NCBI GenBank assembly: GCA_033964015.1
Contig: CM066914.1
Coordinates: forward strand, 21,115,023 to 21,179,022
DNA from: Scolanthus callimorphus
Lineage: Eukaryota > Cnidaria > Anthozoa > Actiniaria > Edwardsiidae
Length of the DNA: 64,000 nt
Direction: 5' to 3'
Of the stretch, positions 47,945 through 58,728 are shown in pieces. Position numbers and translations under genes: made by a program. The notes under the pieces are model-generated. The model saw only the letters and a list, made by a program, of their open reading frames with translations. It was not told the DNA's origin and did not search any database. Numbering within the stretch: the first letter of the stretch is position 1; every line of letters starts with the position of its first letter.

Positions 47945-48079
47945 TTACGGCTCGCTCTAGAAGCGCTCGAGCGGGCGTAACGCGCGCAAGTCTGACTGTG
48001 ACGTCATTACGCGGAAAGACATTTTTCTTCTCCCTCAAACACCTCTGCCTTGCCTTTCGATATTTTCCCTCCATACAAT

Positions 48080-51000
48080 ATGACGGATTATTATGACATG
48101 GACGACCTGTCTGAAGATGAAGAATTCGAAGACGAAGAACTGAACATTTTTAAAGAAATGACATTTCTACCGAAGTCGGACGACGCCGATACGCTGCCGC
48201 CGATAGGAAAATTCAAGCGCGTTGCAGGTGCGGTTAAGATTCAACAACGATGGACTAAAGGACTACGAAAGAAGGTTTCCAAGGAATCGAAACAAGCTTT
48301 TCGCGTCAGTCATGTGGGAGAGACGCTAACATTCAACGTTAATGGTAATGAATCAATAATGAATAAGAATTAAAGCTCATTAGAGCTATTGATTATTTCT
48401 AATTGTATCTATTTCAGAAATGGTTGTGCTCTATTTTTTAAGGTCTTGGATCTTTGTTTAGTCAGCCAATCAGAATGCGAAGAAAAGACAAAAAAACACA
48501 ACTTCTCTTATTTCTTGGGTCACACACAATTCAGATCATGTGATGATTCCTTTGGGTGGTTACAATTGTCAAAACTTTTTCTCTCTCGACCGATTGCACG
48601 ATCATCACATGATTTGAATTGGATTGCAAAGATGTATTAAACACTGCCAGCCGATTTGGCCTGTTCTTTTTTTTTCTTCTCTTCTAGCGTTTAAATCCCA
48701 TATCCGTTCATGCGGAAGTATCTCCACCAAAGCCAAGAACCTTTTCAAGAAGACGCCATGGCTCCGCACGCCCGTGGATCTAAAGGTCATGTGCCGAGTA
48801 GTGGAGACGCTCAAGTCCTTCGCCAAGTATTCACCCACAGTCAGGCGGGAGCTCGCCAAGGTGGTGTATTATGAGAAATTCGATGATGGAAGAATTGTCG
48901 TTCAGCAAGGTAATGTGAACCCGGCCAAGCCAGAGCTTTCTATAAGCTCCAGATTTTGTGCTCACTTAGTCCTTATAGCCAAAGACAAAATGTTAAATTT
49001 TGATGTAAAAAATAATGTGGAGGATATGATTAGATATTAGGGCCTGAACAAAGAGGGACTTCGAGCAAGAACAGGGGGGAAAGATGGCAGAAAAATGGCG
49101 GACGTTTACTCGGTAACAACAGCCAATCAAAAACATTTCTCGCACAGACAAACTTAGCATTGATATGGAGATCCGGTTAAAACGTGTACGCATGCGCGTT
49201 CGTGCGCATAGGGTTGCGGCGCCGCATACTTGCACCTAGCGCTAACTTGCATCTTAGACACTGCGAGGGAGGTTCTGGTAACAGCAATTAAGTCGGCTTT
49301 TCACTAGTGAAATAAGCGTGGACGGCGTAGGAGACGGAGATGTAAGAGCTTACGTTTTTGTGAAAACCGTCATGACAGACGTAAGAAAAAGGAAACCTTC
49401 CGTTCTGCTTCCTTCACACTTACGTCTCCTTCTCTGTCTCCGTTCTTTGATTTTCACACGAACGCAAGCGTCCTTACGTCTCCGTTTCCGCTTACTTCAC
49501 TAGTTGCTTTAGAGGGCCTTCGCTCGGAAGGTTCTTTCTTTCAACGGATCTGTATGCGCCAATGCCAGTTATCATAGTCTCTCTCGAGGCTCTGGTGACA
49601 GCTGATTTTGAGCTTTGGGGCATGCGCAAAAGTTCCATCCATCAGGGGCTCTGTATCAAATCTCGCGCAAGTGCCAGTCATAGCTGTCATCAGAGATTTT
49701 GCTTTGCGGGAACTCGGGAGCGAGGGAGCTCTTGGTTAGATAGCACTCTGTGCTCCCGCTAACCACAGTTCAAATCAAACACAAGGATTGTCATTATTTT
49801 TCTTCAAAGGTCACCGAGGCTTATCGTTCTATTTTATTCTGAGTGGTGCGGTAATCGTGGAGGTGGCGGAGAAAGACAAGACCACCGGGAAAGTGACCAA
49901 ACAGGTGATGTACATTACAGCATGGATCCTATGATTACAGCATGGATCCTATAATTACAGCATGGATCCTATGATTACAGCATGGATCCTATGATTACAG
50001 CATGGATCCTATGATTACAGCATGGATCCTATGATTACAGCATGGATCCTATGATTACAGCATGGATCCTATGATTACAGCATGGTTCCTATGATTACAG
50101 CATGGATCCTATGATTACAGCATGGATCCTATGATTACAGCATGGATCCTATGATTACAGCATGGATGCACAAGCGGAAGCGCAAGGGAACGCAACGTCA
50201 TGATTTCCTGCGCTTGCGCCTGTGCTTGCATTCTAGTGTGAACCACATGAGGGAAATATATGATATCCTTGCGTTTGTGCTTGCGTTCTAGTGAGAACCT
50301 GCCTTAAGAAATTTCCAAATATGAGTAAAGTCAGGTCTTCGCAATAAGCCTAGTTGAAGTTTAAATTTCGTGTTTAGTGCGCATGCGATTTTAGTCCGAA
50401 TTTCTTTATTTCTTTTGTTTAACAAGAACAAAGAGAAATTAAACAAAAGATTCGGACTAAAATCGCATGCGCACTGAACACGAAATTTAAACTTCAACTA
50501 GGCTTATTTCACTCGCGCTGGCTGGGGAAAAAATATCCATCTTGCACTACTGGCGAACCTGGAAAGTTTTTAGTGTACTCCTTGTTTCCTTTAACTTCCT
50601 GAATTCCCCCCAAAAAAGAAACTCATGCACTTTTTTCATGAATTGACTGTTTAGTGCCCTTTTCAAGTTAGTGTCCTTCATGTTTTACCGCGTAATTGTC
50701 CGCAGATCGTTGGTGAAATGTTTGCCGGTGATTCTTTCGGTGAGTTGGCCCTTCTTCATGACATCACGCGCACAGCGACGATCATCTGCAAGGGATCAGC
50801 GGAATTCCTGCGATTAGACAAACCTGATTTTGACATGGTAAGAACAATAGATTATCCTGTCGTAAGCACGGGTGACGCAACGTTAAAGGGAGCCTATCAT
50901 GATACGCGCATGCTCCAGGAGCGATCACCGAATTATCAGCAAAACTAATTAGACCGTCCTATCAGATAACTAATTAAGAATATGTAAAGCTAAAAAGCAT

Positions 51001-53240
51001 GGTCGGATCGATTGGGAAGTAGCGAGATTATATAGGATTTGTTTTTGAGGTTTTTAGCCTTCGCTGGCCATCGTTACGGGACCGTCCCGATACTTCTTTG
51101 ATTTGAGATGCGCAGAACAGCTGCGCAGTTGCGTGACAGGCTCCCTTTAAGGCAGACGGAAAGCATGGTTGGCTCAGCGTCACGGCGCTGGGTCTCTCAC
51201 CGCTGTGATCCGGGTTCGACTCCTGGCCGGGACAGAGGAAATTGTCTTTATGTTCGGGTCTTGGTCGAAACGCGTTCATATTGTGAGTTGAACTTTGTTG
51301 TAACCGTGTTTTACGTCTTTAGGATGAGAGAATAAACCGAGGTCCCGTCTTGCCTTCACTTCTCTACTTAGTTTCAAGGGGAACGTTAAAGAACCACTGG
51401 GGACGTAATAAACTCTCTGGCAGTGACCACCCTCAGTGTTCAGGGGCGTAGCCAGGGGGTGTCGGGGCCCCCCCTTTCTCGGAAATTTTCCCATACATTT
51501 GCTGGAGAAAAGTTTAGCATTTTCGTCCCATGTTTTCACTATCCGGCCCCCCCTTCAGAAATTCCTGGCTACGCCGCTGGTGTTTGTGCTTATGACCGGC
51601 TGCCAGTGGCGCCGATGGGACTCAGCATAATGCACCTTACGAGCTGCAAGTATGGAGAGTCGGTCTCCAACATTTACATTTACTTACACTGTACGATGTC
51701 CTCCTAAAGGGCCGTTCACACGGCGCGATTTGAGGTGCGATTTTTGCAGCGATCGTCGACGGCGATCTGAAGATCATGCGCAGAAAGTTCCATCCATCAG
51801 CGGCTCTGTGTCAAATCTCGCGCAAGTGCCAGTCATGGCTGTCATCAGAGATTTTGCTGAAGAAATCGCTCACGCATCGCAGTGAAATTTGAACATGTTC
51901 AAAACGCCGGCGACATCGCAGTGAAATCGCCGGCCGTTCACACCGCGCGATTTTACATCGCCGTTAGATCGCCGCAGAAATCGCACCTCAGATCGCCGCT
52001 GAAATCGCGCCGTGTGAACGGCCCTTAAGTCTGCAGAAAATTCTCGCGACTTACCCATAACTCGAATCGTAACGTCAAAGTCAAGCCCACAACACACCTA
52101 CGACAAACGCGTGCGAAACATGTTTTAAAACCCTACGATGTTTTAGCCAAATATGGTACAAGGTCACGTAATCTAAGCGACTTTGGTGCGTTGTACGTGT
52201 CAAAGACGTGCGTGTGTACGTCAGAGCCAAGTAATGACGTATGCATGACGCGAACACGCCACATCCGACGCTCATATTATTCTACCTCTGTGGTCTGGGT
52301 TCGATTCTCGGTAGGAGCGGGAAGATATTTTCTCTTCTCTTATTTTCTTTCCTTTCGTAAATTGAGGAATGGTTTCATGTGGGCTTGTTAAGGCTTTTGT
52401 TTCCTTTGACTTGCGGGTGAGACAACAACCGAGGCCCCCTCCCCCCTCTCTCTCCGCTTCATCACATCTAATTCGAAAGCGACGCTAAAGAACCCTGGGA
52501 TGCTGAAACAGGTCTTCAGGTCTAAGGTTGTGGCCGAACCAGTTGAATATTCCCATTCAACTTTGCTAATTGCAATCAGCCAATGGTGGGCAGTTGTGAA
52601 GATTTGAATCATTTTACACGATGGGAACTTTGATTTCACGGATCTTTTTCACGGTTTGAGCGGTTCAACATCATTGAACATGATTCAACACGCACAGGAA
52701 AGAAATCCATTCTTGAGAAAAGCTGAATTTCCCATGACACAAGAGTAGGGAGTGTTCGGCTTTCCCGTGAACGTTGTTACGCCACGAGAAGTTCAGTTTC
52801 TCCCGTGGATAAACGTATTAAGTTTACGGATAAAATGGGGGTATACGGTCCACCATATACTACTCATGACTACTTCAGCAATCTTAAAGCAGTAACCCTT
52901 TTAAAAGTACTGAAGACCTAGTATTTATTTTACGGCAAAAAATTGGGGATACGGTCCACCATATACTACTCATGACTACTTCAGCAATCTTAAAGCAGTA
53001 ACCCTTTTAAAAGTACTGAAGACCTAGTATTTATTTTACGGGCTAAAATCGGGGATACGGTCCACCATATACTACTCATGACTACTAACCCTTTTATAGG
53101 TACTGAAGACCAGCCATCAGCAAGAATGGGAAGCTCGCATATCACATCTACGTTCACTTGAACAGTTCAAGGATTTCCCGCCTAAGGAACTCCACAAAGC
53201 TACGGCGACATCCAAGCTTGTTGAATATCCAGACAACACG
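48080..53240 (+). CDS. CNBD2: Cyclic nucleotide-binding domain protein, CNBD2-like (copy b, 3' exons not found)
   Basis: Five exons: 48080-48344, 48688-48909, 49810-49904, 50706-50837 and 53100-53240 (285 residues so far). Exons 2-5 are 222, 95, 132 and 141 bases, identical in length and phase to copy a, and exon 1 likewise ends in FNVNG. Recognisable parts are YSPTVRRELAKVVYYEKFDD, LFYFILSGAVIVEV and the phosphate-binding cassette GDSFGELALLHDITRTATI with the arginine kept. Exon 1 differs: MTDYYDMDDLSEDEEFEDEE is strongly acidic, followed by an IQ-like AVKIQQRWTKGLRKK. After the exon 5 donor (GTAAGT) I find nothing matching exons 6-7 of copy a up to the window end. The gene is therefore truncated, has very distant 3' exons, or crosses an assembly fault. 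Intron 3 holds a 20-bp minisatellite and intron 4 a tandem copy of its own acceptor. Confidence 0.8.
49255..49745. mobile_element. Family A remnant split by a TTA-target MITE
   Basis: GAGGGAGGTTCTGGTAACAG and 49509-49745 (GGCTCTGGTGACAGC, GGCTCTGTATCAAATCTCGC) are family A pieces. Between them a MITE at 49291-49508 (AGTCGGCTTTTCACTAGTG ends; TTA at 49288-49290 and 49509-49511) repeats CTTACGTCTCCGT. Confidence 0.65.
49911..50167. repeat. 20-bp minisatellite in CNBD2b intron 3
   Basis: About 12-13 nearly identical head-to-tail units of ATTACAGCATGGATCCTATG, beginning 7 bases after the exon 3 end. One unit has GGTTCC, another ATAATT. Confidence 0.95.
50168..50305. mobile_element. Family E MITE, copy 2 (left end lost)
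   Basis: Matches the right two-thirds of 7249-7449, ending TTCTAGTGAGAACCTGCCT then TAA. The left end abuts the minisatellite. Confidence 0.6.
50344..50507. mobile_element. Family B foldback, copy 2, uninterrupted
   Basis: ATAAGCCTAGTTGAAGTTTA and its complement; 164 bp, arms about 60 bp. It is the unoccupied counterpart of 3972-4447. Confidence 0.8.
51155..51690 (+). repeat. tRNA-derived SINE, copy 3, interrupted by family D
   Basis: The head has TTGGCTCAGCG (A box) and GGGTTCGACTCC (B box), then the body with AATAAACCGAGGTCCCGTC. The body is split at CTCAGTGT by 51440-51579. Confidence 0.75.
51440..51579. mobile_element. Family D MITE inserted in the SINE, 5-bp TSD
   Basis: CAGGGGCGTAGCCAGG and the complement of CAGCGGCGTAGCCAGG at the ends. 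GTGTT lies on both sides (about 51436-51440 and 51580-51584). SINE copies at 0.5 and 41.3 kb show the unoccupied site. Confidence 0.8.
51708..52025. mobile_element. MITE with AGGGCCGTTCACACGGCGCG ends, TAA target, containing captured family A DNA
   Basis: Perfect inverted ends with TAA outside (51705-51707, 52026-52028). The body reiterates GATCGCCGCTGAAATCGC. Positions 51768-51862 instead match the family A remnant at 49620-49705. Confidence 0.75.
52262..52510 (+). repeat. SINE copy 4 (diverged)
   Basis: CTGGGTTCGATTCTCGG (B box) is followed by GGTGAGACAACAACCGAGGC and GCTAAAGAACCCTGGGATGC. Confidence 0.6.
52843..53110. repeat. 106-bp tandem repeat spanning the CNBD2b exon 5 acceptor
   Basis: ATACGGTCCACCATATACTA starts at 52843, 52949 and 53055. 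The first two units end in TACTGAAGACCTAG. The third has a 19-base deletion and runs into the real acceptor and exon start at 53100 (GTACTGAAGACCAG). Confidence 0.9.
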
Positions 53241-53846
53241 GTAAGTGTACCCTGATTTGATAGCTTTATTCACCTTTTTATTGGACATAAAACTCCTTCC
53301 TTCTATATTCCATTTTAAACAAATATTTTGCTATAAATACAATGGATAGGATTCGTTTTCAGTGTTTTCCATAATTAGATCCCAACAGACGAGGGAACAC
53401 ACCATCACACACAAGAAACACACTCAGATTTATTCTACCAGAAACAAGCTCAGACAATCCTTCCTATTTCTTCAGATGCTCACGGATACGATTTTCAAAT
53501 TTTGCCGCCTGATATTCTTCTTTCTCTGCGTCCTTGAGAAAAAAATTAATGCGATTAAAGATGGCTGTTTCTACTCACCTCTGCATCTATGCACGCAGAA
53601 GCATCTTACACTTTAGAAGCACATAGTTGAAAGCGCGATTCTCAATCTCGACCCCTAACATGCGACATAAGTATGCGAAAGGGAGATGAAGGGAGAGGGA
53701 GGGGGATATTTTTAAATCTTAAAAGAGCTTTGACTGGAAGCCTATATAGATAGAGCGCGCCTTGTACGGGTGCTGGCGCCCTGAAAAAATCGATTCGTTT
53801 CCTTAGGAGAGGTGACCAAAATTTGACTACTAGTCCTTATAGTATT

Positions 53847-53929
53847 TAGTCTCCCTCGCAGCCCGTTCTTTGTGTCGGTCACGCAAGCGTTGCGTGACCG
53901 ACACAAAGAAGGGGCTGCGAGGGAGACTA
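53847..53929. mobile_element. 83-bp almost perfect palindrome with 9-bp TSD
   Basis: TAGTCTCCCTCGCAGCCC through GGTCACGCAA to a GCG centre and back. TATAGTATT is duplicated at 53838-53846 and 53930-53938. Confidence 0.85.
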
Positions 53930-53938
53930 TATAGTATT

Positions 53939-56900
53939 GCCCTTGGTTGTAATTACACGTACAATTGGATAGGTGAAACAACGCCCACCCAAGAAGGCCC
54001 TTAATGTTGTGGCGTCATCTTTTGTTGACCTTTGTATTCAGTTTCGTGGCACTTTCAGCCTACTATGTTTTGACAATCAAAGAACTGTACCTCTTATATT
54101 GCTTGATATGAACTTGCGTCATGGCTACCAAAGGATGAATAAAATGCGTGAAAATATCCAAATATATATGGGTAAAACAATGTTCAGAGTGATTATGCCG
54201 CATAGTCTAGAGTATCACTTACAATTTTAGTCACCCTCCCTAGTAAACCAACTAGATTTTTAACCCCCTTTCTGGGCGCTAGCTCCCGCACTAGCCTAGA
54301 TATTCATTCGTTTTTTTTGCGGGAGAATAAATGACACACATAGCGCCTTCTCATAGGATCCGTTCCGTTTGTAAGCAGATTTATGAATGACTCCTTAGAC
54401 TTTTTTTCATGTGTATTATTTAAAGGAAATCATACGACTTTTGTCGTTCAATTTGGAATTTCTTTACACTCGTGGGTTTTTCCAAAAAGCTCAAATTGCC
54501 TGCGGCTCGTGCAGTTTTGATACTTTTTGAAAAACCCACTCGTGCAAATAAATTCCAAATTGAACTCGAAGTCGTATGATTTCCTATACTAATAATGATA
54601 ATAAATACAATACTAATAACAATCAAATCCATTCTAACATTACTCTTACTAAGATGTACTATAAAGAAGAACTCTGCTTTACATGAATACCGTGTTCTAT
54701 AAAGTAAAATGATTATGATCAAGTAAAATGACGGCGGCAACCAATTCGAAAACCATTGAGAGTTTGTGCTTGCCGCAAATCAGGTGGTAAGCTGTTCCAA
54801 AGCACCGCACCTTGGTAGCTAAAACTACTTTTTAGGAAGTTCGTGCGGGGCAAAGGAACAGCAAGTTTGCCCACGGTGTCTCTCAGTTCGCGTTCGGTTA
54901 CATTACTCCTTTCTGTAAAAATGGATTGCAAATAGGTTAGTACAAGACCATTAAAAGATTTATACACTCATCCAGTAATGCCATGGACCTTTTTGACTTC
55001 CCATAAAGCTACGCGGCACACTCAAGGCCTTAAATGCTTGCTAGTGCATGCGCATGAGAGGATTTCCCCCGCTTTTGTCACGGGCCACACTTGTAGAAAC
55101 AGTTGAAAGGCTTTCACAATGAGATAATACCCGCGTCCAGAAATGACAGAGAAAATTGCAAAGCGCGTGCGCAAATGATTTCCTCTTATTAAGTTTAGAA
55201 TCTTGGAAAGTATATTTTTTAATCTTGCAAGGGAGAAGATTAGTAGGCGTTTCGCCACCATGAAATTTTCAGGGCGGGATAAGCTATCAAACATTTATTT
55301 CATGCTTTTTAACAATGGATGCGTGAGGAAATGGTATTTATTTGTTACTCCATATTGATATGAATCGAAAACGTATTAAAGATACAGCAAAAGCCCGCGT
55401 ATAAAAACCTGGATTTTACGAACATGTTAGTCCAAGGTTGGTCATACAAACCCCATTTTTCCTTGTATTTTCAAATGAAATAATAATGCTATACTTTTTG
55501 CGAAGAAAGAAACCTTTTATTGATTATGAAAAATATCTGAACTGCGTGTTCGTTGTATTGCTGCCCTGGCAAGACGTTTCACCTTGACAGTGGAGATTTA
55601 CGTTGTTTGCCTTGCACATTTGACGATTGGATTTCAAGAGCATTAGTCGTAACCATACGATGGACAATTCGACTTTCATTGTACGGTAGCGAACAAGCTT
55701 CAAATCAAAAGATAAAAGTTATTTTGTCTCCAATTCATGTTCATTTGCTAAAAGAACTCCCTGGCGTAAAAAAGGAAGCAAAGAAATGCACAAACGTGCG
55801 TGCAACTTGAGTGGTTCTCAAAAATATTTGACTTTCATTTTCTGTCCTAATGGAACGATGTTATTTAAGCATGAAATTACAAGAACTAATCAGCATTTAT
55901 CTTGAGTATCTATGGCATGGTTCATTTGATCAGCTCGTGTAGTCAAAGCAAGATTTCATTCTGTAAATGGATTACCGGTATACAATCACGATTGCGTAAC
56001 AGCGTGGCTTGAATAAGATTTTTTCACTGATTGGATTTACGCAAAAATGAGAAACTCTTTTGAATTTCGAATATGAAACTATTGACTTAACTTAAAACGA
56101 TCGTTTGCTTAGGTTGCCTTTATTTAACTGAATTACAAAACCTTTTGAACATAAATGTTTTGCAGGATTTGTTGTGAAGCCGAATGGACGGTGATTGAAT
56201 GCACAAAAACCGAAATGTCATTTCGTCGAATTAATGCAGTACCTGTTCCCATTTATAATGTCTTTCCCGGATTTTAATTTGTGTAGAGAAGCCAAAAATA
56301 ATCTAATTCCATGACGGATGTGCGCATGTTTTCCATGCGTACTTAAGTCAGCTCTAAGTGCTGTTATTGTCAAATGAAAATCGCCGGAAATAATGCGGGA
56401 AAACCGTAGTAAACGAATGTAATCTGAAATTGATATTTAATCACACTTCTAGTTCAAATTCATTCACATGCTCTCGGCTTTCAAATAAACGTGACTCGGA
56501 TTTCAAACAACGTGAAAAGTGTTCAATGTGCGCTCCGACATTCTTTCAAAACGCGAAACTGCAAACTCTCGTGAGGGCTTTTTGGTTGAAGTGCTATAAA
56601 AATGACAACCCCTTTGGTGTGAGCGAAGTATGGGAAATGCCACTCATGTGAGTGACGAATGTTAGAATGACTTGGTGTGGGGTGGGGGAGTGGCGCGCAA
56701 TGCTCCCATTTCGATTTCGTACACGAAATCGCGCTGGCTTTATTCTGCGCTTGCTTCGCTCCTTTCAAATTTGTAGCAATTTCTTTCACAGACTGGAACG
56801 ACTATTTGCTAACAAAATAATTTGGAGACACTCTATTTAAACATTATTAATCATTGGAAAATCACCAAAAATAATGAACTTTGAATATACTCAGAAAAGA

Positions 56901-58728
56901 CCAAGGGCATCTATAAACATCGCAATTCCTTATGGCTTGTTTCCTTGTGATTTTGAAATAAGAACCTTATCTCAAACTTTCTCATTAACAACGTCTTATT
57001 TCTGCTTCTTGTAATTTGCTCTGTTTGCACAACAACTTCATCATTTTTTCATTTATCGCATTCGCGCAAATCACATTCTTCTAAATATAATACAGGCTTC
57101 CCACGGTAGTTTTGTTTTTCGTGTTATTTACGCTATGAGCTGTGCTTAAGTAATCACGCTTTATTTGACTTTCTAGAATTTAATGGCTTTTACTCAATTA
57201 TTGCGCACGCGTTTGTGTTTAATATACGTGCTTATGTGGGTTAATGCGGGTGGTTTGGACGGGTAAAACTACGTTAAATTTAGGAAGAACTGTTCAACAG
57301 CCTCCACGCAGTTGATTGGTGCAAAAAGAATGTTGACGAAATACGGAAAACCGACTGGATGCTTTTCAATAAAAGAGAACAAAGTTTTAGCTTGCAAACA
57401 CACACCGCACACTAACAAAAAAATACGTTTACATCTGGTTGTTATTAGATCCTGCCGGCTTTCCTTTTAAAAGTCATTTTTATTAAAACTTCTTTAGTTA
57501 GTGTTTTCCGAGACATCCGCTAGATCAACTGTCTCCGTTGAGCTTTTATACGATCACCCGACAGTATTCCGTCCCACCTGCCAATTTTCTGAGCGTTTAA
57601 TTCACAAAAATGAACAGTCGAAAATGCGTTTCACGAACTGGAGACAGTTTCCAGGTTTTAACATACCTCTCGGATTTAAGTACACAACATACCCCATGCG
57701 TCACTCAGCTTGAAAGCAAAGAATAATTTACAATTTACATTAGAGTCGGAATAATAAGGACAGCTCGTCCACTTTTTCAATAGTGGTAATAACATTCGCG
57801 CATATGTAATCACTCTTGATTTAAAGACCTGCTGGGAAAAGCGCGGCCCATCTTTAGTCCTCGGCCCGTACGGAAGAAGAAACTTAGACTGAGATTTCAT
57901 ACGGCTGTCTGAAAAGAGACCTGCGAATGAACCTAAGAAACAGATCGTAAATCTTTATTAAGTCAACACTGGATCTAATCGCCAGCGGCAACAAATGCTG
58001 CAATTTGGCTCTTTATACAAACTGTTTGTTTCCCCGTCAAAACGTGTCAACTAGATGAAACGTTTTTGTGAGTTTTCTGTCAGGCGCACGAGCCAAATCA
58101 CAAATTTAGTGGGATGATCCGCTAGGTTGTATTTCAAGACGTGGGCTATACTAGAAGGTCAGAGAGTACCATCAACACATAGTTTATAGAAGCACCGGCG
58201 TGGAAAACGGGATAAAAGAACTTGGATTTTCACTGGACATTAAGATCGCGCGTCGAATGTAACCTACATTTTACTCTGGAATCGATCCGTGAGTGTATCA
58301 GAATCGTTCTCTTGTGACTAAATAACAAAAGAGCCGGCAACAAAGCCCTAATTACCAAGAAATAGAAACTAAAGAGAAAGCCTTTGAGTGGCTATTCAAC
58401 TTCAGGGCTGCGAGAAAAAAGATCTGTTGATTGGAAGAAAGCCGAGTTCGAGTTCCCTGGCAACGCTTCCACAGGTGAACTGCTAAAGGAAGGCTTTCCG
58501 TCAAGATCTCAGTTTGATAAGCCTTTTTTCACGCTTTTGAATTCGAGACGGAAGACGGGAATTGGAAGTCTGCGAGAAAGAAACATTAGGCGAGAACACT
58601 CATAATTGTTTCGTAACTGGGTAGTTATCTGTACAAGGAAATTAACTTTAATTACAGCCACAATATCCCCCTCGGCGCTCGAACCGTAGGTTTATTAACT
58701 TCGACAAAAGCGTGTAGCCTTTACAGCG
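53939..58728. other. Intergenic or long-intron DNA, no exon recognised
   Basis: I looked for counterparts of CNBD2a exons 6-7 on the plus strand and found none. It contains one LINE fragment (54590-54967), a foldback at 54420-54590 and the probable 5' UTR of the amine-like GPCR. Confidence 0.5.
54590..54967 (-). mobile_element. LINE 3' fragment
   Basis: The minus strand encodes YKSFNGLVLTYLQSIF, VGKLAVPLPRTNFLKSSFSY and GAVLWNSLPPDLRQAQTL, then a stop; this is the terminal part of a CR1/L2-type reverse transcriptase ORF. An AT-rich simple tail (AATAATGATAATAAATAC) follows. Confidence 0.7.

Noticed and set aside
49911..50167. Regular short repeats resembling a CRISPR array
   Set aside because: Units are contiguous with no spacers, and the context is a eukaryotic intron.
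51165..51235. tRNA gene suggested by A- and B-box sequences
   Set aside because: No convincing cloverleaf acceptor stem, and the sequence runs into a repeated SINE body found at three other places.
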